Of a stretch of 64,000 nucleotides of DNA, positions 33,452 to 43,500 are shown piece by piece. Source of the DNA: JBGSPQ01 sp041738505 (GTDB lineage Bacteria; Patescibacteriota; Gracilibacteria; UBA1369); contig JBGSPQ010000028.1 of assembly GCA_041738505.1 (NCBI GenBank), positions 1 to 64,000 on the forward strand, given 5' to 3'. The notes beneath the pieces were generated by a model. That model saw only the letters and a list, made by a program, of their open reading frames with translations, searched no databases and was not told where the DNA came from. Positions within the stretch are counted from its first letter, which is position 1. The number at the start of each line of letters is the position of its first letter. Position numbers and translations under genes: made by a program.

Positions 33452-34387
33452 TTAGAAGCGTATGAAATCCTTCTTGTTTTGTTTATATGCCGATTTGATT
33501 TCTTTCCTGGCCAGTTTCATATTTCTCGTGAGATCTTTGTTGATCAGTTTTGCCTCCTTTTTGGAAGCCGTTTCATGTAATTGTCTTGCCTGGCTGTTGG
33601 TGGGATCTATGTCCAATATTTCTCTGGCGGCCGTAACGGCTTTGGCATATTTTCTCATCTGAAGAAGAGTCCTGGTTTTTTCCAGGCCGATAAATATATA
33701 ATCCCGTTTTTGTTCCAGTTTGAACTGATTATTTCTTTTCTTTATTTCTTCCGTAAGTTTGGTTAATTTGGCATTATTTGCGTCTATTTTTTTTAGTTTT
33801 TGCAGAAATAAAAGTATGTCTTCATATTTGCTGCTTCCGATAAGCATTTCATTTTGATTCAATTCATTATCAATCCAGTTGTCACGGATTTTTTTGATCC
33901 ATTCTTTCACCACGTCCTCATTGTATTTCTGGATGCGCAATTTCTCGGCGTTTCTAATCGCCTCCTGATATTTTTTTTCATTCAGAAGACTCTTGATATT
34001 CTCAAGTTCCGCGCTGACGTATTCTTTTTGTTCTTTTTCAACCTGCTTTCTGTATCCCTCCTGAGCTTCCAGAATGATTTTTTTCAGTGGTGGATAATCG
34101 TTCAGATACGGTTCCAGTTCTTTAAGATTTTGAAGAAGTTCTTCATATTTACCCTGATCGCGCAGAGGCTGAAGCTTTTTTACATCCTCCTTTATGGCGA
34201 TTATATTTATCTTTTTAACGTTTTTTTCAATAACGTTTTTCAGCCTGATGATTTTGATACTGTCAGGATCGAATCTTAAAATTTCTATGCAGGCGCGGTG
34301 CGCGTCCACCCATTTTTCATCACGAATCAGCTGTTTTATTTTCTTATAAGCATCCTTAAGGATGATTTTTGCTTCCTGTTCTTTCAT
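33452..34387 (-). CDS. TPR-like helical repeat protein
   Basis: A 311-residue soluble, highly charged (Lys/Glu-rich) all-helical protein with repeated TPR-like units: LIRDEKWVDAHRACIEILRFDPDS, LLNEKKYQEAIRNAEKLR and LLQMRKYAKAVTAAREILDIDPTN. Such repeats usually hold protein complexes together. The partner is unknown. It starts one base after the valS stop and is probably translated from the same message. There is no signal peptide or membrane helix, so it is cytoplasmic. Confidence 0.65.
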   Translation of the reverse strand: MKEQEAKIILKDAYKKIKQLIRDEKWVDAHRACIEILRFDPDSIKIIRLKNVIEKNVKKINIIAIKEDVKKLQPLRDQGKYEELLQNLKELEPYLNDYPPLKKIILEAQEGYRKQVEKEQKEYVSAELENIKSLLNEKKYQEAIRNAEKLRIQKYNEDVVKEWIKKIRDNWIDNELNQNEMLIGSSKYEDILLFLQKLKKIDANNAKLTKLTEEIKKRNNQFKLEQKRDYIFIGLEKTRTLLQMRKYAKAVTAAREILDIDPTNSQARQLHETASKKEAKLINKDLTRNMKLARKEIKSAYKQNKKDFIRF

Positions 34388-34388
34388 G

Positions 34389-37118
34389 TTATTTTTTTGA
34401 TATTGCCTTTATTTCGGAGATTTTGCCGTTAAGAATACGGAGCTCCTCTTCCAAATCCGCAAATGCTTTTTTTTCTTTTTCCACGACATCTTTGGGAGCT
34501 TTTTCCAGAAAATTTTTATTGGAGAGTTTCGTTTTGATCGTTGCGATTTTATCGCCGGTTATTTTCAACGCTTTTAAAAGATGCTCTTTTTCTTTTTCTA
34601 TGTCCACCAGGTTTTCAACCGGCAGGTATAAATCCATTCCGCCGACGTATTTCCAGACGGCATTATTTATTTTTGGTCCTTCGGTGTGTATGGAAAGAGT
34701 GTTTAGTCTGCCCATGCGGATAATGGGTTCTTTTTTATCCTCCAACGTTTTTGTCCATACACCCGCATAAATTACAGCGTCAATTTTTTGTGAGGGTGGT
34801 ACTTTCTTTTCCGAGCGGACGCTTCTGATTGTCGTGATGATTTCATGTACCATTTCCATCTCTCCCGACTCTTTGGCAAAATTCAATTTGGCATTGGCAA
34901 TCGGCCATGCTTCGTTAATCAACATATTTTCGGAATTCAGATGACTCCAGATAGCTTCCGTTACAAAGGGGGTAAACGGATGAAGGAGTTTTAAAATTTC
35001 CTTTAAGACGTAGAGCAATACCGGAGGGTTAATATGCTCCCCTTTTGTTGTTTCCAAATACCAGTCACAATATTTCAGCCAGGCAAAATCGTATATCTTC
35101 GTGGCTGCATCAGAAAAACGGTAATTGTTGATGTCTTTATCCACTTCTTTGATGAGTCTGTTTAAATTTGTGAGTATCCACTTATCCGCCCGGCTCTTTG
35201 CTTTTTTATGTATTTCCGAAGTATCTATGTCGGCGTCCGCTATGTTCAGGAGTGCAAATCTTGAGGCGTTCCAAATTTTGTTGACGAAATTTCTGTATCC
35301 GGCGATTTTTTCCTCGTAAAGTCGCATGTCGTTTCCGGGAGTGTTGCCGACGATAAGACTGAGACGAACGGCGTCGGTGCCGTATTTGGCGATCATATCA
35401 AGCGGATCAATGCATGTTTCGGGTTTGGATTTGGACATTTTCTGACCGTTGATATCGCGTATCAATCCATGAAGATAAACAGTTTTAAACGGTATGCATT
35501 TTTCTTCGGGCAGGCCGTCCGATCTTAAGCAGTAAGTTGATGCCAGAATCATTTTGGCCACCCAGAAGAATATGATGTCATAGCCTGTTTCCAGGACGCT
35601 TGTCGGATGGAAGTATTTAAAGTCAACGGTATGTTTTGGCCAGCCGAGAGTGGAAAATGTCCATAAAGCAGACGAAAACCAAGTATCCAGGGTATCGGGA
35701 TCTCTTATCCAGACACCGTTTTTGGGCTCTTTGTCTCCGAATCTGGTATCCAAAATTTTAATTCCCAGGCTTTGCAGAAGATAGCTGGATGATTCGGAAT
35801 GCTTTTTCCAGATTTTTTTGTCCTCTTCCGAAATCTTGTACCAGATTGGGATTTGATGCCCCCACCAGATTTGACGGCTCAAGCACCAATCTCTTAAATT
35901 ATCCACATAGCTGAAATATATTTTATCGAATTTTTTGGGGACGATTTTAACCATGCCCGAGCGAATCACATCCTGCATTACCTCTTTGATACTGCTCTTT
36001 TTGCCCTTCCAGTCTATGACTTTTTTATTGACGTCAACAAACCACTGTTTCATGATCTGCGGTTCCACAACGCCTTTTCCGCGGTAATTAACAGCGATAT
36101 TATGCATGTAGTTTTCTTCGATTTTTACCAGTAGTCCCTTCTTTTTTAATTTTGCGACAATTTTTTCCCGAGCCTCGGCAATATGCATTCCGGAAAATTC
36201 ACCGGCCACCGGTAAAAGATTCCCGTGGAAATCGATAATCTGTTCTTTTTCCAGTTTGTATTTTCCCGCAAGTTCAAAGTCAACCAGCGAGTGGGAAGGG
36301 GTTATGGTCATTGAGCCGGTTCCCATTGCCGGATCCACGCTGGGGTCCGCAATCACTTTCGCGTGAATCTTGCCGTTAATCCACTCCACATCAAATTCTT
36401 TTCCGTGCAGGTGCTTGTATCGCTTGTCTTTCGGGTTAACAACTATGACTTTATCGGAAAATTTTGTTTCGGGGCGCGCGGTGCCGATTACCACCGGTCC
36501 GTACTTAAAATAGTAAAATTTGGCTTTTTCCTCTTTGTATTCAAGCTCGTCATCCGCAACGGTGGTTTGCATGTTTGGGTCCCAGTTTACTATTCTGTCT
36601 CCCTGGTAAATCAATCCGTCTTTGTACAGGCGACCGAAAAAAGTGTTCACGGCGTGATTCAGATCGTCATCAAGGGTATATTTTTCTTTTTCCCAGTCGC
36701 AGCTTGCACCCATTTTGCGAATCTGGTTGCGTATTGTGTCTTTGGAGTCTTTTACAAATTCTTTAATTTCCGAAAGTAGTTTTTTTCTTCCAAGGTCTGC
36801 TCGGGGATTTTTGATGCCTTTTTCCTGTAATTTTTTTTCAACCACGCTTTGAGTTGCAATTGCGGCATGATCCGTGCCCGGAAGCCAGAGAGAAGGTATG
36901 CCCTGCATACGTTTATGTCGAATCATGATATCTTCCAGCGCCAGCATGGTGGCGTGCCCCAAATGAAGAGTTCCGGTGGCATTGGGGGGCGGCATGGAAA
37001 TAACAAACGGCTCTTTTGATTTATTGATTTTAGCTTTAAAAGCACCGCTTTTTTCCCATTTTTTATAAATGGCGTCTTCATATTTAACCGCTTCGTAAGC
37101 TTTTTCGATTTCTTTCAT
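34389..37118 (-). CDS. valS: valyl-tRNA synthetase
   Basis: A 909-residue class I synthetase. The HIGH equivalent is HLGH (52-55) in PPPNATGTLHLGHA, and GQKMSKSKPET lies near residue 560. The editing (CP1) domain includes GTARPETKFSDKVIVVNP, and WCLSRQIWWGHQIPIWY is typical of ValRS. The C-terminus carries the coiled-coil arm of bacterial ValRS (VDIEKEKEHLLKALKITGDKI). Length is normal. It is followed directly by the TPR gene. Confidence 0.97.
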   Translation of the reverse strand: MKEIEKAYEAVKYEDAIYKKWEKSGAFKAKINKSKEPFVISMPPPNATGTLHLGHATMLALEDIMIRHKRMQGIPSLWLPGTDHAAIATQSVVEKKLQEKGIKNPRADLGRKKLLSEIKEFVKDSKDTIRNQIRKMGASCDWEKEKYTLDDDLNHAVNTFFGRLYKDGLIYQGDRIVNWDPNMQTTVADDELEYKEEKAKFYYFKYGPVVIGTARPETKFSDKVIVVNPKDKRYKHLHGKEFDVEWINGKIHAKVIADPSVDPAMGTGSMTITPSHSLVDFELAGKYKLEKEQIIDFHGNLLPVAGEFSGMHIAEAREKIVAKLKKKGLLVKIEENYMHNIAVNYRGKGVVEPQIMKQWFVDVNKKVIDWKGKKSSIKEVMQDVIRSGMVKIVPKKFDKIYFSYVDNLRDWCLSRQIWWGHQIPIWYKISEEDKKIWKKHSESSSYLLQSLGIKILDTRFGDKEPKNGVWIRDPDTLDTWFSSALWTFSTLGWPKHTVDFKYFHPTSVLETGYDIIFFWVAKMILASTYCLRSDGLPEEKCIPFKTVYLHGLIRDINGQKMSKSKPETCIDPLDMIAKYGTDAVRLSLIVGNTPGNDMRLYEEKIAGYRNFVNKIWNASRFALLNIADADIDTSEIHKKAKSRADKWILTNLNRLIKEVDKDINNYRFSDAATKIYDFAWLKYCDWYLETTKGEHINPPVLLYVLKEILKLLHPFTPFVTEAIWSHLNSENMLINEAWPIANAKLNFAKESGEMEMVHEIITTIRSVRSEKKVPPSQKIDAVIYAGVWTKTLEDKKEPIIRMGRLNTLSIHTEGPKINNAVWKYVGGMDLYLPVENLVDIEKEKEHLLKALKITGDKIATIKTKLSNKNFLEKAPKDVVEKEKKAFADLEEELRILNGKISEIKAISKK

Positions 37119-37190
37119 AGTTTATGCTGAAATTTTCTTTAAAAACATATAACATACTATAGGCGAAAGTGACAGATTAAGATACCTCAA

Positions 37191-37219
37191 TTGACATATT
37201 GTCCGATTTTAGCTAAATT
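37191..37219 (+). promoter_or_regulatory. putative promoter of the small unknown gene and nadC
   Basis: A consensus TTGACA (37191-37196) and TAAATT (37214-37219) are 17 bases apart, about 20 bases before the likely transcription start upstream of the ATG at 37246. Confidence 0.4.
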
Positions 37220-37245
37220 ATAGTGTAAGGCTTTGTAAACTTGAT

Positions 37246-37743
37246 ATGGCGGATAAATTTAAACAAAATAGGGAGACCATTCGGGGGGGCGGCTTGGATA
37301 AGGCGGAAAAGCCCGAAGAACCGGGTTCCAAGGAGCTTGCGGAAAAGCAGCGTGAGTTCATTGAAGGCGTAAGTGAAGTGGTTGAAGGAGCGGAAAATGC
37401 GGAGGTTTCGAGTGGGGAAATATCAGAACGAAGTGGTGAGGACAGAAAAAGAGCCGGTACCGTTAGTGGAAAATCTTCGGGTACTGTAACAGTTCAATCG
37501 CAGGTACTGCCGGAACTTGATGTGATGATTATTCAAATAAGTACAAGGATAAAAAAGGAACTGGCGGCACTGGAGAAAGAGAGAAAAAAAGTGATGAAAA
37601 ACCCGACAAAGTTTTCTCCTTTCAAGTTAAATGAAATTATCATGAGAATTCGCGAGTTGAGAGATATTCTTGCCGATTTGGCCATTCAGACAGCCGATAA
37701 TATTAAACAGTTATGGCAGAGGTTTGTTAAAGGCAATAAGTAG
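37246..37743 (+). CDS. small soluble protein of unknown function
   Basis: A 165-residue protein I do not recognise. The first 85 residues are polar and probably disordered (rich in Glu, Gly, Ser and Lys). Residues about 88-160 form an amphipathic helical region, LDVMIIQISTRIKKELAALEKERKKVM and LNEIIMRIRELRDILADLAIQTADNIKQLWQ, likely a coiled coil. There is no signal peptide, cysteine or catalytic motif. It has its own promoter and ends 2 bases before nadC. Proteins of this shape with a hydrophobic helical end are common in CPR genomes but unassigned. Confidence 0.55.
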   Translation: MADKFKQNRETIRGGGLDKAEKPEEPGSKELAEKQREFIEGVSEVVEGAENAEVSSGEISERSGEDRKRAGTVSGKSSGTVTVQSQVLPELDVMIIQISTRIKKELAALEKERKKVMKNPTKFSPFKLNEIIMRIRELRDILADLAIQTADNIKQLWQRFVKGNK

Positions 37744-37745
37744 TA

Positions 37746-38702
37746 ATGAACAGAAAAAAACAGATTTTATACAGTCATCGCAATAAGGATTTTTTTGATT
37801 TGCGCAATGATGTTTATGCGCAAAAAGTTTTGGATTTTTTTGAGCGCGCTTTGGCCGATGATTTGGGTTCGGATGGGGATATTACATCTCTTTCTGTGGT
37901 GCCGGGTAACGCTATGGGGAGCGCCTATGTAGTGGCCAGGGAGAACGGGATTGTGGCGGGTCTGGAGGAGGTTAAATTCTTTTTAAAAAATCGGAGAAAG
38001 ATGTTATGGAATTTTAAGGTTAAGTTGTTGGTCGAGGATGGATCAAAAGTGGGATCGAATGACAAAGTAATGAAAATTGAAGCGTCGGCTAGGGATTTAC
38101 TGGCCGTTGAAAGAACTGTACTTAATTTTATTCAGCGCCTTTCGGGGATTGCAACTTATACGGCGGATATGGTAAAGAAGGTGCCGCCCGGCGTTTTGAT
38201 ATGCCCCACGCGGAAAACTTTGTGGGGGGTATTGGATAAAAAGGGCGCGCTGGTTGGAGGGGGCGGCACCCATCGGTTAAATCTGTCCGATGCCATTCTG
38301 ATAAAGAGCAACCATGCGGTCTTTACGGGCGGCCTGGCGGCCGCCATCAGTAAACTGAAAAATGTTCATAAGGGCCGCTTTGTAGAAGTGGAGGTTCGTA
38401 ATCAGACCGAGGCGATAGTAGCGGCCGAATTGCTGGTCAATCTTTACCCGGCTGTCGGCAAAGAACGTAAACCCCCGATTATGATGTTTGATAATTTCAC
38501 GGCCGATAAAATCAAAGACACCATCAAAAAAATCAAAGAAAAAGGATTTTATGATGATTTATTATTTGAGGCTTCGGGTGGAATCAATAAGGAAAATATC
38601 AAACAATTCGCCAGTTGCGGCACGGACATTCTTTCTCTCGGAAGCATAACCCATTCTTCACGGGCGCTGGATTTTTCCATGAAAATTGAACCCCTTGCCT
38701 AG
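37746..38702 (+). CDS. nadC: nicotinate-nucleotide pyrophosphorylase (carboxylating)
   Basis: A 318-residue quinolinate phosphoribosyltransferase that turns quinolinate and PRPP into nicotinate mononucleotide for NAD synthesis. Motifs include the early ADDLGSDGDITS, ERTVLNFIQRLSGIATYT, the TRKT substrate loop, GGGGTHRLNLSDAILIKSNH, and EASGGINKENI. No nadA or nadB is in the window. ModD-type or nicotinate phosphoribosyltransferase homologues are less likely because the quinolinate-binding residues are kept. It is convergent with the HIT gene with a 1-base gap. Confidence 0.92.
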   Translation: MNRKKQILYSHRNKDFFDLRNDVYAQKVLDFFERALADDLGSDGDITSLSVVPGNAMGSAYVVARENGIVAGLEEVKFFLKNRRKMLWNFKVKLLVEDGSKVGSNDKVMKIEASARDLLAVERTVLNFIQRLSGIATYTADMVKKVPPGVLICPTRKTLWGVLDKKGALVGGGGTHRLNLSDAILIKSNHAVFTGGLAAAISKLKNVHKGRFVEVEVRNQTEAIVAAELLVNLYPAVGKERKPPIMMFDNFTADKIKDTIKKIKEKGFYDDLLFEASGGINKENIKQFASCGTDILSLGSITHSSRALDFSMKIEPLA

Positions 38703-38703
38703 C

Positions 38704-39027
38704 CTAGTCCGGCGCGCTCATCAGGTGCATGTGGATATGAAAAACCTCCTGGCCGGCTTTTTCACCCACGCTGATAAGTAGTTTGTAATCGTTCAGTTTG
38801 AATTTGGCCGCCATGCCGGAAGCTGTCATTATCATCCGGCCCATTGCCGCTTCGTCCCTGGTCTCCAAATCTTTTACGGTGGCAATGTGTTTCTTTGGAA
38901 TAATCAGCAGATGCGTTTTTGCCCGCGGATGTATATCGTGAAAGCATACGCAAAAATCATCCTCATACTCCAGATTGGAGGGGATGTCCTTGTTAACGAT
39001 TTTGCAGAAAACGCAGTCGTTTTGCAT
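38704..39027 (-). CDS. HIT family (HINT-like) nucleotide hydrolase
   Basis: A 107-residue HIT protein with the catalytic triad-like motif H97-x-H99-x-H101 in VFHIHMHLMSAPD and the N-terminal Cys5-x2-Cys8 pair (DCVFCKIV) that often binds zinc with HIT histidines. HINT proteins hydrolyse adenosine phosphoramidates and AMP-lysine. Its start lies 23 bases downstream of the sigma4/HARE copy 2 stop. Confidence 0.92.
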   Translation of the reverse strand: MQNDCVFCKIVNKDIPSNLEYEDDFCVCFHDIHPRAKTHLLIIPKKHIATVKDLETRDEAAMGRMIMTASGMAAKFKLNDYKLLISVGEKAGQEVFHIHMHLMSAPD

Positions 39028-39050
39028 TTGTTTGTCTTTCTTTTTTTAGT

Positions 39051-40142
39051 TTAGGCGTTCAGTCTGTATACGGCCCGGCCCACTCTTACAAACTTGGGAT
39101 TTTTCTGAAGATTGAGGGAGATGGTTCCTTTTTTGACTTTGCGCTGTTTCAATACGCCTTCTATGATTTCCTGTTTTGTAAGCGGACTCTTCTTCTTTAG
39201 CAGCTCTTCAATCACATCGGCAACAGTTCCCTTTCTATATCCCCATTCCTTAAGCGCATACAGTCCCCTTCCCACCAATACAAACTGTTCGTATCTGATC
39301 AGTTCGTTGTGGACCGCCTGTGTTGTTACAACTTTCTTGTCAAAACCCGCACCGGCGATTTTGTTGGCAATCTCCACGAAATGGAGGGGGGAGGTTGTTT
39401 TTTTCAAAATGATATAAGCTTTGTCTCTGATGCTTCTTGGATTGATATGTCTCCATGACATCAGCCCGAATCCTTCTTTTACTCTTTTTACCCTCTTATC
39501 CACTTCCATTGATGAAAGAGTCAATGATTCGGAAGCGGTGGGAAGTTTTTCTTTAACCGCCTCCAATACCAATGCGGCAATTTCTGAGTCGGCAATAACA
39601 TCGCTTTTCTTGTTCATGAGCGCAATTCCGGCTGAAATGATTGTCTTGATCATATCCAGCTTGATTGTGTTTAAGCGCCAGAAAGGTTTAAAAACATTGG
39701 TTTTATCCATTTTCACCAGATCCGGATTGATATTAAGAGCCAGTTTTATGATATTGGCGTCAACCGGTTCGGCACTGAGGATTTTGTTGAGAATTGAGGA
39801 AACAAGTTTGTCTTCCAGTAAAACGCCGCCACTCGTCTCCAGAATTTCGCGGGCAAGTTTGTTAATATGACTGAGTTTGGAGTTATCCACGGTTCTGCGC
39901 AGTTTGCCCAGGGCGATTTTTTCAATCTGCCTGATGCGTTCGCGGGTTACCGAAAACGACTGGCCGATTTTCTCCAAAGTCTGCTTGGGTTTGTTATCCA
40001 GGCTGAATCTTTTGATGATGACCTCCTTTTCCTTGGGGGTCAAAACCATAAACATATCTTCAATAATTTCCGACAGGTTAAGCTTTTCAGCAGCCGTGTC
40101 GGTAACAGTTCCGCCGGTTTGAGATGTTTGGTTGGTATCCAT
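39051..40142 (-). CDS. sigma-70 region 4/HARE-HTH fusion protein, copy 2
   Basis: A 363-residue paralogue of the protein at 32361-33425. A Thr-rich N-terminus is followed by region 4 at about 30-85 (FMVLTPKEKEVIIKRFSLD and LEKIGQSFSVTRERIRQIEKIAL). A HARE-HTH domain follows at about 238-310, with HNELIRYEQFVLVGRGLYALKEWGY nearly identical to copy 1, and then a tail KVKKGTISLNLQKNPKFVRVGRAVYRL. There is no sigma region 2. Its role as an RNA polymerase-associated regulator is inferred. It is transcribed away from the tRNA-Leu/dnaE genes. Confidence 0.85.
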   Translation of the reverse strand: MDTNQTSQTGGTVTDTAAEKLNLSEIIEDMFMVLTPKEKEVIIKRFSLDNKPKQTLEKIGQSFSVTRERIRQIEKIALGKLRRTVDNSKLSHINKLAREILETSGGVLLEDKLVSSILNKILSAEPVDANIIKLALNINPDLVKMDKTNVFKPFWRLNTIKLDMIKTIISAGIALMNKKSDVIADSEIAALVLEAVKEKLPTASESLTLSSMEVDKRVKRVKEGFGLMSWRHINPRSIRDKAYIILKKTTSPLHFVEIANKIAGAGFDKKVVTTQAVHNELIRYEQFVLVGRGLYALKEWGYRKGTVADVIEELLKKKSPLTKQEIIEGVLKQRKVKKGTISLNLQKNPKFVRVGRAVYRLNA

Positions 40143-40189
40143 GTTCAGCCTTTGTAAAAGTGTAATTGTTTTTTGATGATGCGCATTAG

Positions 40190-40218
40190 AGATTATTGAG
40201 ATTCCAATTTTGTGTCAA
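40190..40218 (-). promoter_or_regulatory. putative promoter of sigma4/HARE copy 2
   Basis: On the minus strand TTGACA (40213-40218) is followed after 17 bases by TAATCT (40190-40195). The -35 box is perfect but the -10 box is weak; it would give a leader of about 40 bases. Confidence 0.35.
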
Positions 40219-40333
40219 GCAAGAAATTTGATTTTTCTGCAAACTTATTCTTAAGCGCTAATCACCAAAGGGTAGGCATAATACTACTAATTATTTAATT
40301 TTGTCAATACTTTATATTATATTGCAGGACAGG

Positions 40334-40361
40334 TTGTAAGTTCGTGGTTTTTTGCTAGTAT
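40334..40361 (+). promoter_or_regulatory. putative promoter of tRNA-Leu and dnaE
   Basis: TTGTAA (40334-40339) and TAGTAT (40356-40361) are 16 bases apart, and TGC directly before the -10 box makes it an extended -10. The rest of the 242 bases between the sigma4/HARE start and the tRNA is AT-rich and shows only these divergent promoter elements. Confidence 0.4.
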
Positions 40362-40384
40362 GCTTTAGCGGTTTATTTTTACAA

Positions 40385-40471
40385 GCCGGGGTGGTGGAAT
40401 TGGTAGACACGCTAGCCTTAGGAGCTAGTGCCCCAAAAGGCGTGGAGGTTCGAGTCCTCTCCCCGGTACCA
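40385..40471 (+). tRNA. tRNA-Leu (TAG)
   Basis: An 87-base tRNA with the long variable arm of class II tRNAs. The acceptor arms are GCCGGGG and CCCCGGT (G1-U72 wobble), the anticodon stem CTAGC/GCTAG closes a CTTAGGA loop with anticodon TAG, and CCA is encoded. It lies 31 bases before dnaE on the same strand. Confidence 0.95.
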
Positions 40472-40502
40472 GCAATAGCCATAAGCAGTTTTCATTCCAG
40501 AT

Positions 40503-43500
40503 ATGTCTTTCGTACATTTGCATGTCCATTCCCACTACAGTCTGCTTGACGGTTTTGGAAAGCCCAAAGATATTGTCAAAGCGGCAAAGGATTATGGCTG
40601 TCCGGCTGTTGCGCTAACAGACCATGGTGTTATGTACGGAGCGATAGAGTTTTATAAAGCGGCAAAGGACGCCGGCATCAATCCGATTATCGGACTGGAG
40701 GCTTATGTTGCTCCCAGGTCGCGCTTTGATAAAAGCGCTGGCACCGATACCAGGCCTTTTCATTTAACTCTGCTGGCCAAGAATTTTGAAGGTTATCAGA
40801 ACCTGATGCTGTTGGTTACAAAAGCCAATCTTGAAGGATTTTATTATAAACCGCGCATTGATCACGGGCTTCTGGCCGCACACAAGGAAGGATTGATTGC
40901 ACTCAGCGGCTGTCTTGCCGGTGAATTACCGCGGGCCATTGTGGATGATGACAGGGAAAAGCAGAAATCCATCATTGAAACTTATATAGAGATGTTCGGG
41001 AAGGAAGACTATTACCTGGAATTACAACACCATCCGGAAATTGACGAGCAGGTAATCGTGAATAAGAGGCTAAAAGAGCTGGCCGAAGAGTACGGCCTGC
41101 AATTGGTCGCTTCCACGGATTCACATTATGTATGCAGAGAGGATGCCAAGGCGCAGGATATTTTGCTCTGTATTCAGACACAATCCACCTTGAGCGATGA
41201 GGACAGAATGAAGTTTGAAGGTGATTTTTCGCTAAAGTCGCCGGAGGAAATGGCCAAATTCTTTGAAGACACCCCTTCTGCGGTGGCAAATACAGTGGCT
41301 ATAGCCGAGAAATGCAACATTGAAATCCCGTTTAATCAGGATTTGATTCCGCATTTCCATACTCCCAACGGTGAAAAAGCGGGTGATTATCTGCGTGAGC
41401 TTTGTTTTGACGGTTTAAAGAGGCGTTACGGGGAGAAACCCGAAGATAAAGCAGTAAAACAGCTTGAATACGAGCTGTCCGTGGTTGATAAAATGGGTTT
41501 CAACGATTATTTTTTAATTGTCTGGGATTTTGTTAAGTATGCCAAGGATCAGGGCATTACCGTGGGACCGGGAAGGGGTTCGGCGGCGGGTTCTTTGATT
41601 ACGTATTGTATGGATATCACGGAGCTGGATCCTCTTAAGTACGGGCTTATTTTTGAGAGGTTTTTGAATCCCGAGCGCGTGAGCATGCCCGATATTGATA
41701 TTGATTTTGCCGATACTCGCAGGGATGAAGTGCTTGATTACGTACGGGATAAGTACGGACGCGAAAATGTCGCGCAGATTATCACTTTCGGGACGATGGC
41801 GGCGCGGGCGGCCGTTAGGGATGTGGGGAGGGCGATGGGTTATCCGTATGCAGAGGTGGACAGGATAGCAAAGCTGGTGCCGCCGCCCGTTCAGGGCAGG
41901 CATATTTTATTAAAAGATTCACTGGAGGAGGATCCCGAACTGCGTAATATTTACAAAACCGAGGAGCGCAGCAAAGAACTGCTTGATAATGCGGTTAAAT
42001 TGGAAGGTACCGTCAGGCACGCGGGAACACACGCCTCTGCCGTGGTTATGTCGGAAGAGCCGCTGGTTAAATACACTCCCCTGCAAAGGGCCACCGGCGG
42101 AAGTGAGGAGGTAATAACTCAATACTCCATGAAGCCGACAGAGGAAATCGGTCTTTTAAAAATGGACTTTCTGGGTCTTAAAAATCTGACAATTATTCAA
42201 AGAACGCTGGAAATTCTTAAGAAAGCCAAGGGACTGGAGATAGATCTGCAGAACATCCCGATGGACGATAAAGACACTTATGAGCTTTTGCAGAAGGGTG
42301 AAACGACCGGCGTCTTCCAGCTTGAATCTTCGGGGATGAGAAGATACATAAAGGAATTGAAACCGACGATTTTTGAAGACATTATTGCGATGATTTCACT
42401 TTACAGGCCGGGTCCCATGGAGTGGATTCCCGGTTATATCAAGGCCAAGCACAATCCCGAGACCATCAGATATTTCCACGCTTCTTTTGAGCCGATTTTG
42501 AAAGAGACCAACGGGGTGGCGATTTATCAGGAGCAGATTTTGCAAATTGCCCGTGATTTTGCGGGTTTTTCGCTGGGTGAGGCTGATATTTTAAGAAAGG
42601 CGGTGGGTAAAAAGAATCCGGCGCTGCTTCACGAGCAGAAAATGAAATTTATTGAGGGGGCTGTGAATAAGAAGCATCAGGCCAAATTTGCCGAGGATGT
42701 TTTTGAGAAGGTGGTTGAGCCGTTCGCCGGATACGGTTTTAACAAGGCTCACGCAGCCTGTTACGCAATGATTTCTTACAGGACCGCTTATTTAAAATCA
42801 CATTATCCGGCGGAGTTTATGGCCGCTTTGCTATCCGCCGATGCGGAAAACACGGACAAAATTGTGCTGGAAATAATGGAGTGTGAAGATATGGGTATTT
42901 CAGTATTGCTGCCATCTATAAACGAATCCTTTAAGGATTTTACGGTGGTCAACGAAAGTACCATCAGGTTTGGTCTTAATGCGATCAAGGGGTTGGGTGG
43001 GGCCACGGTGGGCGGGATTATTGAGGCCAGGAGAAAATCGGGTAAATTTAAATCTATTGAAGATTTTCTTCAGAAAGTGCCTTTTAAACTGCTCAATAAA
43101 AAAAGTATAGAGGCTCTTGCCTACAGCGGGGCTATGGACGATTTTGGCGACAGAAAAGGGATCGCGGGCAGTTTTGAGCAGATGAATTCGTACGCGAAAA
43201 CCGTTCAGGAAATCAGCGAACAGGGCCAGACAAATATTTTTGGCGCCATGGATGAGGGTCACTCCGAATCCACTTCTTTTTCTTTAAAAAGCGGCAAACC
43301 CTCTTCGGATATGGAGAAGCTTACCTGGGAAAAACAATATCTGGGACTTTTTGTTTCGGGACATCCTTTGAAAGGTCTTAAAAAATATCTTGGGAAGAAG
43401 GTTAATCTTATTGATACTCTCGCGCGGAAGGATGTCGGTCGCCGGATTACGCTTGGGGGACTGCTTACAAGAGTTAAGAAGGTATTCACAAAGGGCGGTC

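Noticed and set aside
40352..40549. Plus-strand open frame containing GVVELVDTLALGASAPKGVEVRVLSPV
   Set aside because: It is a translation of the tRNA-Leu gene itself, another recurring false protein.
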